Shown here: one piece after another, positions 6,348 through 12,954 of the stretch
Position numbering within the stretch: position 1 is the stretch's first letter
Layout: each line of letters begins with the position of its first letter
Source of the DNA: JAFGED01 sp964551295
GTDB taxonomy: Bacteria > Chloroflexota > Anaerolineae > B4-G1
Reading direction: 5' to 3'
Length of the DNA stretch: 64,000 nt
NCBI GenBank assembly: GCA_964551295.1
Contig: CAZKDJ010000002.1
Location: 1 to 64,000 of the forward strand
Translations under genes and position numbers: made by a program
Notes under the pieces: model-generated
Seen by the model: only the letters and a program-made list of their open reading frames with translations
What the model was told of the DNA's origin: nothing
Databases searched by the model: none

Positions 6348-9260
6348 ATGATCGTCGTCTATGACTCCGCAAAGCGCCGCATCCTCCTCGGCAGGGAGGT
6401 AGGCCACGGGGGTGAGGCTGCCATCTACCGTGTGCAGGGGCAGGAGACCCTCCTGGCCAAGGTCTATATGCCTCCCATCCACCCGCACTATGCGCCCAAG
6501 GTGGCGTGGATGAGGGACCATCCCCCCGAGGAGCCGGATTACTCTGTAGATATCGACGAGCACAAGGCGCTGGCCTGGCCCATCGAGCTGCTCTACGATC
6601 GCAAGGGCAGGTTTACCGGCTATCTGATGCCCCGCATCCGGGGGGGCGTGACCCTTTTAAAGGTCTTTAACCCGCGCCTGCGGGCCCAGTCCCTGCCCTT
6701 CGACCACAAGTACCTGCACCGCACGGCGCGCAACCTGGCGGCGGCGGTGGCCTCGCTGCACGCCAAGGGGTACGTGGTAGGGGATCTGCACGAGAGCAAC
6801 GCGATCGTGACGCCGCAGGCGTTGGTGACGATGATCGACACCGACTCGTTCCAGGTGCGGGCGAAGGTACGGGGCGAGGAGGTGTGCTACCGCTGCGTGG
6901 TGGGCAAGCCGGAGTACACGGCGCCGGAGCTGCAGGGCAAGCACCTGGCGGACGTGACGCGCGGGCCGGAGCAGGACAACTTTGCTTTGGCGGTGCTGAT
7001 CTTCCAGTTGTTGATGTGGGGGAACCACCCGTTCCGCTCGCTGTGGAAGCGGGCGGGGGAACCGCCGCCGCTGGAGGTCAAGATCGCGCGCGGGCTGTTC
7101 CCGCACGTCAAGCCGCCGCCGGACCCGGTGGAGCTGCCGCCCAACGTCCCTTCTCTGGGCACGCTGCATCCCGGGCTTTCGGCCCTGATGCAGCGCTGCT
7201 TCGTGGACGGACACAATGATCCGCACCTGCGCCCCACGGCGGCGGAGTGGCGGGGCGGGCTGGAGGAGGCGGAGGCGGCGCTGATGCAGTGCGCCAAGGG
7301 GCACTACCACTCGAACCTCCTGGTCAAGTGTCCCCAGTGCGAGGCGGATAAACGCACGGCCAAGCGGGCCAAGCATATTGCCGCGGCTCGACGCCGGCGG
7401 GCTGCCGCTGCGCGTCAGCAGCGGAGAATAACCTTTTCGTCTTGGCTTCAGCATGGGCAACGGCAGACGGCGAGGCCTGCACAGCCGAGGGTGGCCCGGA
7501 CGCGGGTTCGTCCTACGACCCGCGCTCCGGTGCTGAAGCAGGCCTTGCGACCGAGGTTGGTCGTAATGGGGTTCTTATTGCTGGCTGTGATATGCTTGAT
7601 ATACTCCTTTGCGAATATCTCGCCACCTGAACGTTCGAGGCCGGCGATGGGGGTGCCGACTGCGACGCTAAGGCCAACTCCAACCCTGTCTCCTCCACTG
7701 TCGGGCGCATCTTTGTCGCAATCTATGGTTGCTATATCGCCTGAAAATTGCGAACAAGTTACACAGCTAGATAATTGGGCCTATACTTCTGATGTGTTAA
7801 ATGTAGTGTTCTCTCCAGATGGGACTTTGTTGGCCTTAAGGGGACGGGACGGAGAGGTGAGGATACAGGAAGTAGCAAGCGGGCGTGGAGTGCGCACTTT
7901 TTCTGGGAGTACGATTGACGGCGATATAGCCTTCTCGTCTGATGGGGTGTTTTTGGCTTTTAAAGGTTCTAATGATACAGTGGAAGTATGGGAGGTCTCA
8001 ACTCAACGCAGGGTTTATAGCCTGAAGGGTATTGGCAAAGTGACGAGTTTAGCCTTTTCCCCCAATGGAACGTTGCTAGCTGTGGGAGGAGAGTATAGGA
8101 GTAACGCTGGAGTAGACTTATGGGATGTTGCCACCGGGGATAAGGTGTATACGTTGTCTGGTGATAGTGACAGCGTTAATAGCGTTGCTTTTTCTCCTGA
8201 TGGGTCGCTGTTAGCCGGGTCAGGTGGCGGTGTAGTGGAATTGTGGAGGGTAACAAGCGGCGATTACTTTAATCGCCGTGTCCGTATCTTTTTTCATGAG
8301 GATGTGAAGGGGATGGCTTTTTCTCCGGATGGAGCGCTGTTGATGACATGGGCGAGGGATGGCAAGGTAAGAATGTGGCGAGTGCTGGGTGAGGGTGAGG
8401 AGTTCACGCTGGTCCATGATTTCCCTGTGTATGCTGTCGCTTTCTCTCCTACTGGAGCGTTACTGGTCACGGCATCGCAGGACAGGGTGCTAAGTCTGTG
8501 GGAAGTGTCAACCAAGTCAAGGATACATGCATTTTCTGGGGATTCTAAAGTGTATAGCTTGGCCTTTTCTCCTGATGGGACGCTGCTGGCTTCGGGGCAC
8601 TCGGGCGGAACGGTAACTTTGTGGGGAATCCCCCCTGGGGCAATGTCTCCCCTGCCCGACACAACCCTGGGCGCGATCAGCGGTGTCGTCACCTATTTTG
8701 GCACCGGCCTGCCTGTAATCGGGGCCAGCGTCACCACGGACCCGCCTACTGCCTCGATCACGACCGACGCCGAGGGCGAGTTCTCGATCCCCAACGTGCC
8801 GCCTGGGAGTTACACCGTTACAGTCACAAAGTCCGGCTATGCGATCGATAGCATGCGCGTCAGCGTCCAGGCAGATGGGATGGTGGATGACGTCATCTTG
8901 CTGGTCTTCCCGCAGCCGTTGGTGACGCTCACGTCACCCCCGATGTTTCCGGGCGCCACATCTGACGCCACATCGGGCGTGATCAGTGGCGTTGTCTTCG
9001 ACATGAAGACCGAACTGCCTATGTTGGGGGTCAACGTCACCACCGATCTGCCCACCAGTTCGGTCATGACCGACGCCGAGGGCAGGTTCACGATCCCCGC
9101 CGTGCCACCTGGCTCCTACCTGGTCGAGGCTGCGAAGCACGGCTTGACCATCGGCAAGGAGGCGGCCGTTGTGGCGTGCAAACAGACGGTGGTCGATTTT
9201 GGAATGTTGGATGTTTCGGGGCTATCGGTGACGTCGATGCCGGCTCCTGGAGTGCCGTGA
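6348..9260 (+). CDS. Protein kinase-like, zinc ribbon, TM, WD40 and CnaB-type fusion protein
   Basis: This is a 970-residue fusion. Residues 1-300 are a kinase fold: glycine-rich GREVGHGGEAAIY, Lys38, the catalytic loop as VVGDLHESN (Asp146, Asn151) in place of HRD, and DTDS at 164-167 in place of DFG. That variant pattern is typical of kinases paired with TerY and PP2C. A Cys/His zinc knuckle follows (Cys315, His319, Cys328, Cys331), then a basic linker and one membrane segment (about 404-423). Residues 480-770 form WD40-type blades, each with VAFSPDG(T/S)LLA. Two CnaB/carboxypeptidase-regulatory-like domains follow (DAEGEFSIPNVPPGSY and DAEGRFTIPAVPPGSY). The WD40 part is visibly AT-richer than both flanks, suggesting domain acquisition. 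The kinase is probably cytoplasmic and the rest outside. Confidence 0.88.
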   Translation: MIVVYDSAKRRILLGREVGHGGEAAIYRVQGQETLLAKVYMPPIHPHYAPKVAWMRDHPPEEPDYSVDIDEHKALAWPIELLYDRKGRFTGYLMPRIRGGVTLLKVFNPRLRAQSLPFDHKYLHRTARNLAAAVASLHAKGYVVGDLHESNAIVTPQALVTMIDTDSFQVRAKVRGEEVCYRCVVGKPEYTAPELQGKHLADVTRGPEQDNFALAVLIFQLLMWGNHPFRSLWKRAGEPPPLEVKIARGLFPHVKPPPDPVELPPNVPSLGTLHPGLSALMQRCFVDGHNDPHLRPTAAEWRGGLEEAEAALMQCAKGHYHSNLLVKCPQCEADKRTAKRAKHIAAARRRRAAAARQQRRITFSSWLQHGQRQTARPAQPRVARTRVRPTTRAPVLKQALRPRLVVMGFLLLAVICLIYSFANISPPERSRPAMGVPTATLRPTPTLSPPLSGASLSQSMVAISPENCEQVTQLDNWAYTSDVLNVVFSPDGTLLALRGRDGEVRIQEVASGRGVRTFSGSTIDGDIAFSSDGVFLAFKGSNDTVEVWEVSTQRRVYSLKGIGKVTSLAFSPNGTLLAVGGEYRSNAGVDLWDVATGDKVYTLSGDSDSVNSVAFSPDGSLLAGSGGGVVELWRVTSGDYFNRRVRIFFHEDVKGMAFSPDGALLMTWARDGKVRMWRVLGEGEEFTLVHDFPVYAVAFSPTGALLVTASQDRVLSLWEVSTKSRIHAFSGDSKVYSLAFSPDGTLLASGHSGGTVTLWGIPPGAMSPLPDTTLGAISGVVTYFGTGLPVIGASVTTDPPTASITTDAEGEFSIPNVPPGSYTVTVTKSGYAIDSMRVSVQADGMVDDVILLVFPQPLVTLTSPPMFPGATSDATSGVISGVVFDMKTELPMLGVNVTTDLPTSSVMTDAEGRFTIPAVPPGSYLVEAAKHGLTIGKEAAVVACKQTVVDFGMLDVSGLSVTSMPAPGVP

Positions 9261-9263
9261 GCG

Positions 9264-9438
9264 CTGGCGAATGAGTCCGCCAGCTAAAACGCCTGGGGCT
9301 AAAGCCCCCAGGCCCAGGAATGGAAGGACGCTTTAGCGTCCTCGATTCCTTTCAAAATGAGGAGATGGTTTGTTTTAGCAAGTTTGGTAGCACGCTTCAG
9401 CGTGCTTTGGTTTTCAGCCCGAGGATTTATCCTCGGGC
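9264..9438. repeat. Left hairpin cluster of the IS200-like element
   Basis: Five hairpins follow one another: CTGGCG/CGCCAG (9264-9283), CCTGGGGC/GCCCCCAGG (9292-9312), AGGACGC/GCGTCCT inside AGGAAT/ATTCCT (9316-9350), AGCACGCTTCAGCGTGCT (9389-9406) and GCCCGAGG/CCTCGGGC (9417-9438). The first, fourth and fifth recur in the same order to the right of the transposase gene. Confidence 0.8.
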
Positions 9439-9455
9439 AAATGGAGGTAGATGCA

Positions 9456-9887
9456 ATGCCTTATTGGCGGCTGCACTATCATCTTGTGTGGGCCACCAAG
9501 AATCGCATGCCCCTCATCACACCTGACCTCGAGTCAGGGCTGCACGGCTACCTGATCGGCAAAGCCGACGAGCTTGGAGCTATCGTGCACGAGGTGGAGA
9601 GCGTTGAAGATCACATTCATCTGGTTGCCTCCGTGCCACCCAAGGTCAGCATCTCCGATTTTGTCGGCCAGCTCAAGGGGGCCAGCGCCCATCACGTCAA
9701 CCACTTGCCTGGTGCTCTTGGAAGCTTTGGCTGGCAGCGTGGCTACGGGGTCGTATTGGTTAGTCCGTCGGGCCTTGACAAGGCAATCGAATACGTCCGC
9801 GATCAAAGGACGCATCATAGGGAGAACACGGCTGTCAGAGCATTGGAGTGTATTGAGGTTGAATCGTTGCCCAGGGCTGGCGAATGA
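9456..9887 (+). CDS. tnpA: IS200-type Y1 (REP-associated) transposase
   Basis: The 143-residue HUH transposase has the metal-binding HIH at residues 53-55 (EDHIHLVAS) and the nucleophilic tyrosine at residue 113 (AIEYVRDQ). It opens with the family-typical YWRLHYHLVWATKNR. These enzymes cut and join single-stranded DNA at hairpin ends. ATG 9456 is chosen because GGAGGT lies seven bases upstream (9443-9448); in-frame starts further upstream fall inside hairpins. The reading frame is intact and ends inside the first hairpin of the right-hand cluster. No accessory tnpB is nearby. The duplicated hairpins on both sides fit either an IS200 element or a RAYT with its REP-like sequences. Confidence 0.9.
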   Translation: MPYWRLHYHLVWATKNRMPLITPDLESGLHGYLIGKADELGAIVHEVESVEDHIHLVASVPPKVSISDFVGQLKGASAHHVNHLPGALGSFGWQRGYGVVLVSPSGLDKAIEYVRDQRTHHRENTAVRALECIEVESLPRAGE

Positions 9888-9979
9888 ATCCGCCAGCTAA
9901 AAGCTCAACCCTGCTAAAGCAGGCTGGGCAGCACGCTTTAGCGTGCTTTAGCTCTCAGCCTGAGGATTTATCCTCGGGC
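9877..9979. repeat. Right hairpin cluster of the IS200-like element
   Basis: CTGGCG/CGCCAG (9877-9896), CTGCTAAAGCAG (9911-9922), AGCACGCTTTAGCGTGCT (9930-9947) and GCCTGAGG/CCTCGGGC (9958-9979). Three of the four match the left cluster in order and orientation. The last ends 17 bp before the dehydrogenase start, so it lies in that gene's leader. Confidence 0.8.
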
Positions 9980-9996
9980 CGGCTAGGAGGTGCACA

Positions 9997-11871
9997 ATGA
10001 TCCCCAAACGTATGAGCGAATTCCTGCACGACGCGCTCCCCGAGCGCACCTGGCGCAACCGGCTGCGCCGGGAGGATGGGCTGGCCTTTATCGAGTTCGG
10101 CCCGCTCGATGTGGACCGCTTGCAGCGGCTGGGCATCACCGCCGACCGGCTGGGGCCGCGGTTGGTGGTCTGCATGTGGGACGAGGAGGCGGCACTCGAG
10201 ACCGGCGGCTATCTCGTCGTCGATAACCTGGCCATGGGACGCCCGTCGATGGGCGGCATCCGCATGCTGCCCGACGTGACGCCTCTGGCGATCCACAACC
10301 TGGCCCGCGGCATGACGCTCAAGAATGCCGCGGCGGACCTGCCCTACGGCGGCGGCAAGGCGGGCATCGTCGCGCCGGAGCGCGATCTCACTCCAGAGGA
10401 GCACACCGAGATCGTGCGCCGCTTTGCCCACCTGATCTACCGCTACCGCGACATCTACCTCCCCGGCCCGGACGTGGGCACCAACGACGCCGACATGAAG
10501 ACGGTGGCCATCGAGAATGGCCTCGATTGCGCGCTCTCCAAGCCGGCCGACATGGGGGGCAACCGCATCGACCTGTTGGGCGCCGCCGGTGGCAGCGTGG
10601 TCATCGCCATCGACGCCTTGCTGGATGAGGTCGAACGTCTGCGCGCCCTGCCGCAGTTCGCCAATCTGCAGGTCCCCTCCCGCGCCGAGATGACCGTCTT
10701 GATCCAGGGCTTTGGCGCGGTGGGCGCAAATGCCGCCAAAATTCTGCAGGCGCGCGATCCCGCCACACGCATCGTCGGCATCAGCGACGCCACGGGCTAT
10801 CTCTACGACGAGGTCGGGCTGCCCGTCTCGGAGCTGTTCGACGCGCGGGACGCGCACGGCGTGGTGACCTTTCCCTATTTTCTCGAGCATCTTATCGACG
10901 TGCGCTCGCCTGATCCCCAGTGTAAGTTCTCCAACGCGCCCAACGACCTGCTGCGCGAGTCGGCCTTTTGCTTCGTGCCGGCCGCGCCGGTGGCCAATTA
11001 CCTGGACGTGGACGCGGGCTCCAATCCCTCAATGACGGTGGATCGTATGGGGCGCTGGGGGATGATCGTCGAGGGGGCCAACACCTACTCGCCCGACCCG
11101 GCCCGCAAGGCCGCCCGCGCCCGGATGGAGCGCGCCGTCTACTGGCAGGCGGGGGTACTCATCGCCACCGACTATCTGGTCAACTCTGGCGGTGTGATCT
11201 ATGCCGCGCAGGAGCGCATGATCAAGACGCCCGATCACCTGCGCATCCCTGACGAGATGCTGGGCGACGGGGAGGCGGTGGAGCAGTGGCTGGTCGACCA
11301 CCAGGCCGACCTGGAGGCGCTGGCCGAACAGCGGCAGGTCGCCGGGGAGGCCAAGCGGGACGAGGTGATTCGGCGCAATATGAAGGAGTTGGTGGATCGC
11401 CTGGTGGCCGATCCCGACATGCTGCCCTGCGAGGCCGCCGAGCAGATCAGCGTCAGCCGCATCGCCTCCAGCGAGCGCTACCGCACCGTGGCCGACGTCA
11501 TGTCGCCCATTCCTACCATCGCCGATGACCTTACCGTGCGCGACGCGGCGCAGATGCTGGTCGACGAGGGATGCGACCTGCTGGTCGTCGTCTCGGCGGG
11601 CGGCGAGTTGGTGGGCGTCGTCACCGACTGGGACGTCACCCGCGCCTCGGCCATAGCCTGCGCCGAGGACTTGGGACTGGCCGAGATCATGACCCGCCAG
11701 GTGGTCACCGCCCGCCCCGACGAACCCGTCCTCGATGTGGTGCGCCGGTTGGAGCATCACGAGATATCCGCTATGCCGGTGGTGGATGATGGCGGCGTGC
11801 GCGGTATCATCAGCGGCGATCTGCTGGCCCGGCGGACGCTCTACCGGCTGTTGCAGGCGGAGGGGGATTGA
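9997..11871 (+). CDS. Glutamate dehydrogenase-type enzyme fused to two CBS domains
   Basis: The 624-residue protein is made of a Glu/Leu/Phe/Val dehydrogenase (about 1-480) and a CBS pair. Substrate and catalytic motifs are present: GGIRM (86-90), MTLKNA (Lys109), PYGGGKAG (Lys121) and GPDVGTND with the catalytic aspartate near 159. The nucleotide-binding GFGAVG is at 238-243. The C-terminus carries CBS1 (about 499-550, ending VVTDWDVTRA) and CBS2 (about 562-620, ending IISGDLLARR). A normal enzyme of this family is 410-450 residues, so the tail is an addition. CBS pairs bind adenine nucleotides, so control of deamination or amination by energy charge is a reasonable inference. Whether glutamate or another amino acid is the substrate is not settled. 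GGAGG lies five bases before ATG 9997. Confidence 0.92.
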   Translation: MIPKRMSEFLHDALPERTWRNRLRREDGLAFIEFGPLDVDRLQRLGITADRLGPRLVVCMWDEEAALETGGYLVVDNLAMGRPSMGGIRMLPDVTPLAIHNLARGMTLKNAAADLPYGGGKAGIVAPERDLTPEEHTEIVRRFAHLIYRYRDIYLPGPDVGTNDADMKTVAIENGLDCALSKPADMGGNRIDLLGAAGGSVVIAIDALLDEVERLRALPQFANLQVPSRAEMTVLIQGFGAVGANAAKILQARDPATRIVGISDATGYLYDEVGLPVSELFDARDAHGVVTFPYFLEHLIDVRSPDPQCKFSNAPNDLLRESAFCFVPAAPVANYLDVDAGSNPSMTVDRMGRWGMIVEGANTYSPDPARKAARARMERAVYWQAGVLIATDYLVNSGGVIYAAQERMIKTPDHLRIPDEMLGDGEAVEQWLVDHQADLEALAEQRQVAGEAKRDEVIRRNMKELVDRLVADPDMLPCEAAEQISVSRIASSERYRTVADVMSPIPTIADDLTVRDAAQMLVDEGCDLLVVVSAGGELVGVVTDWDVTRASAIACAEDLGLAEIMTRQVVTARPDEPVLDVVRRLEHHEISAMPVVDDGGVRGIISGDLLARRTLYRLLQAEGD

Positions 11872-11935
11872 GATGCCCAAAAATTGATGGCAGTTGAACA
11901 TCTTATCGTGGGCATAAAATATTGCAGAAACAAAC

Positions 11936-11964
11936 TTGACTGTCTAGTAAATTTGCGGTATACT
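11936..11964 (+). promoter_or_regulatory. Promoter of the small orphan gene
   Basis: TTGACT (11936-11941), a 17 bp spacer and TATACT (11959-11964). A strong AGGAGGA ribosome site and ATG follow within 36 bp. Confidence 0.7.
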
Positions 11965-11999
11965 GGGAGCGATCATGGTGAATTCAGGAGGAAAAGATT

Positions 12000-12302
12000 A
12001 TGCTCTCAGATGTACTTAGTCAGGTGTTGCTCAACGTTGTCAGTTTTGCTCGGGAGAGTGAGACAAGAACAATCTCTTATGCTTGTGATCCAGGGGATCA
12101 AGTAGGCGCTTTTGATTGTAAGGTCAAGCATCCCGTAACAGGAGAAGATGTTATGATTGGTGAAGGGTTGCAGGAGGATCCGATCATGCTGTTGGAAGAA
12201 TATGGCTATGTAAAACGCACTGGTCTAAACAGCCTGATTGTTCTTTCCACTGCTTTCGACTTTGCTGCGAAACATCAACTACCATTTGAGCCCGGTTCCT
12301 AG
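12000..12302 (+). CDS. Small hypothetical protein
   Basis: This is a 100-residue soluble protein without cysteine clusters, signal peptide or membrane segment. It is predicted to begin with an amphipathic helix (LSDVLSQVLLNVVSFARE), and its acidic middle (GEGLQEDPIMLLEEYGYV) reads like a winged-helix or a small regulatory fold. The gene has its own near-consensus promoter and a strong ribosome site (AGGAGG 5' of ATG 12000). Base composition is AT-richer than the flanking dehydrogenase gene, which hints at separate acquisition. It sits upstream of hicBA but is separated from it by another promoter. I do not recognise the family. Confidence 0.6.
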   Translation: MLSDVLSQVLLNVVSFARESETRTISYACDPGDQVGAFDCKVKHPVTGEDVMIGEGLQEDPIMLLEEYGYVKRTGLNSLIVLSTAFDFAAKHQLPFEPGS

Positions 12303-12326
12303 TTCATACAATCGAAAATACGTTCT

Positions 12327-12355
12327 TTGACTTCCCCGTGGAGTTGCATTATACT
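12327..12355 (+). promoter_or_regulatory. Promoter of hicBA
   Basis: TTGACT (12327-12332), 17 bp spacer and TATACT (12350-12355): the same two hexamers and spacing as the promoter at 11936. It ends 41 bp before the hicB ATG. Confidence 0.7.
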
Positions 12356-12396
12356 GACTACAGATCAGGTGTTGAGCAAGACCACACGAGGGAACT

Positions 12397-12624
12397 ATGA
12401 GACAGTTCAAAATTATCGTTGAAAAACACCCGGATGGGTACGTCGCTTACCCACTTGGGCTGAAAGGCGTCGTCGTTGGGGAAGGGGACACCTACGAAGA
12501 GGCTCTTGCCGACGTCGGGTCAGCGATCCAGTTCCACGTTGAAACCTTCGGCCCCGAGGTCATCCTTGATATGGAAGACTCCGTGATCGAAGCGTTCGTA
12601 GCAGAAGCTGGAGTACCTGTCTAG
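12397..12624 (+). CDS. hicB: HicB-like antitoxin
   Basis: The 75-residue protein shows the partial RNase-H-like HicB fold: FKIIVEKHPDGYVAYP (strand, turn, strand), then GLKGVVVGEGDTYEEALADVGSAIQFHV, matching the family's GC(x)-G-T-EEA pattern. There is no C-terminal HTH or RHH domain, so this is the short form, and DNA binding may depend on the complex. It neutralises the HicA ribonuclease encoded immediately downstream. The genes overlap by one base (TAGTG at 12622-12626), so production is coupled. The order is antitoxin first, the reverse of the classical hicAB locus but common in this subgroup. Confidence 0.85.
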   Translation: MRQFKIIVEKHPDGYVAYPLGLKGVVVGEGDTYEEALADVGSAIQFHVETFGPEVILDMEDSVIEAFVAEAGVPV

Positions 12625-12863
12625 TGCCAAAATTCCCCGTTGACGCGCCTCGCGCCAAGGTGATCAAAGCGTTTGAGCGACTGGGATTCCGAACAGTGCG
12701 AGAAGGAACGCACATCGCTATGGCACGGGAAAATCCTGATGGAACACTGACACCGCTCACAATGCCCAACCATCGGCGCATCAAAGCCTCTACCCTGCGA
12801 ACCATTTGCACCCAGGCAGGGATTCCACGCCAGGACTTTTTGGAAGCTTACCAGGAAGCATAG
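12624..12863 (+). CDS. hicA: HicA mRNA interferase toxin
   Basis: The 79-residue dsRBD-like protein carries the HicA pattern: KVIKAFERLGF, then REGTHIAM with the catalytic histidine near residue 31, MPNHRRIKASTLRTI and a closing AGIPRQDFLEAY helix. HicA cleaves mRNA when not bound by HicB. The start is a GTG whose first base is the last base of the hicB stop, so reinitiation is expected. Length is normal for the family and no key residue is lacking. Confidence 0.88.
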   Translation: MPKFPVDAPRAKVIKAFERLGFRTVREGTHIAMARENPDGTLTPLTMPNHRRIKASTLRTICTQAGIPRQDFLEAYQEA

Positions 12864-12871
12864 CCTTCCTC

Positions 12872-12938
12872 TTGCCCAATTCGCTTGCCTGGGTTACAAT
12901 GCTGGCTCGATGGGGCGCGCTGCCTTGCGGCAGCGCCC
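12872..12938 (+). promoter_or_regulatory. Promoter and leader hairpin of the first array transcription unit
   Basis: TTGCCC (12872-12877), a 17 bp spacer and TACAAT (12895-12900) follow hicA by 8 bp. Downstream, GGGC/GCCC and GCTGCC/GGCAGC form a GC-rich hairpin at 12913-12938 followed by TTTATTA. The hairpin could act as an attenuator or protect the transcript end. ATG 12910 lies nine bases after the -10 box, so leaderless translation from there is an alternative to ATG 12955. Confidence 0.6.
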
Positions 12939-12954
12939 TTTATTAGAGGATTCT

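Noticed and set aside
12910..12954. Rho-independent terminator after hicA
   Set aside because: The hairpin at 12913-12938 lies downstream of the array promoter and is followed by only a short T-rich stretch, so a leader hairpin is more likely.
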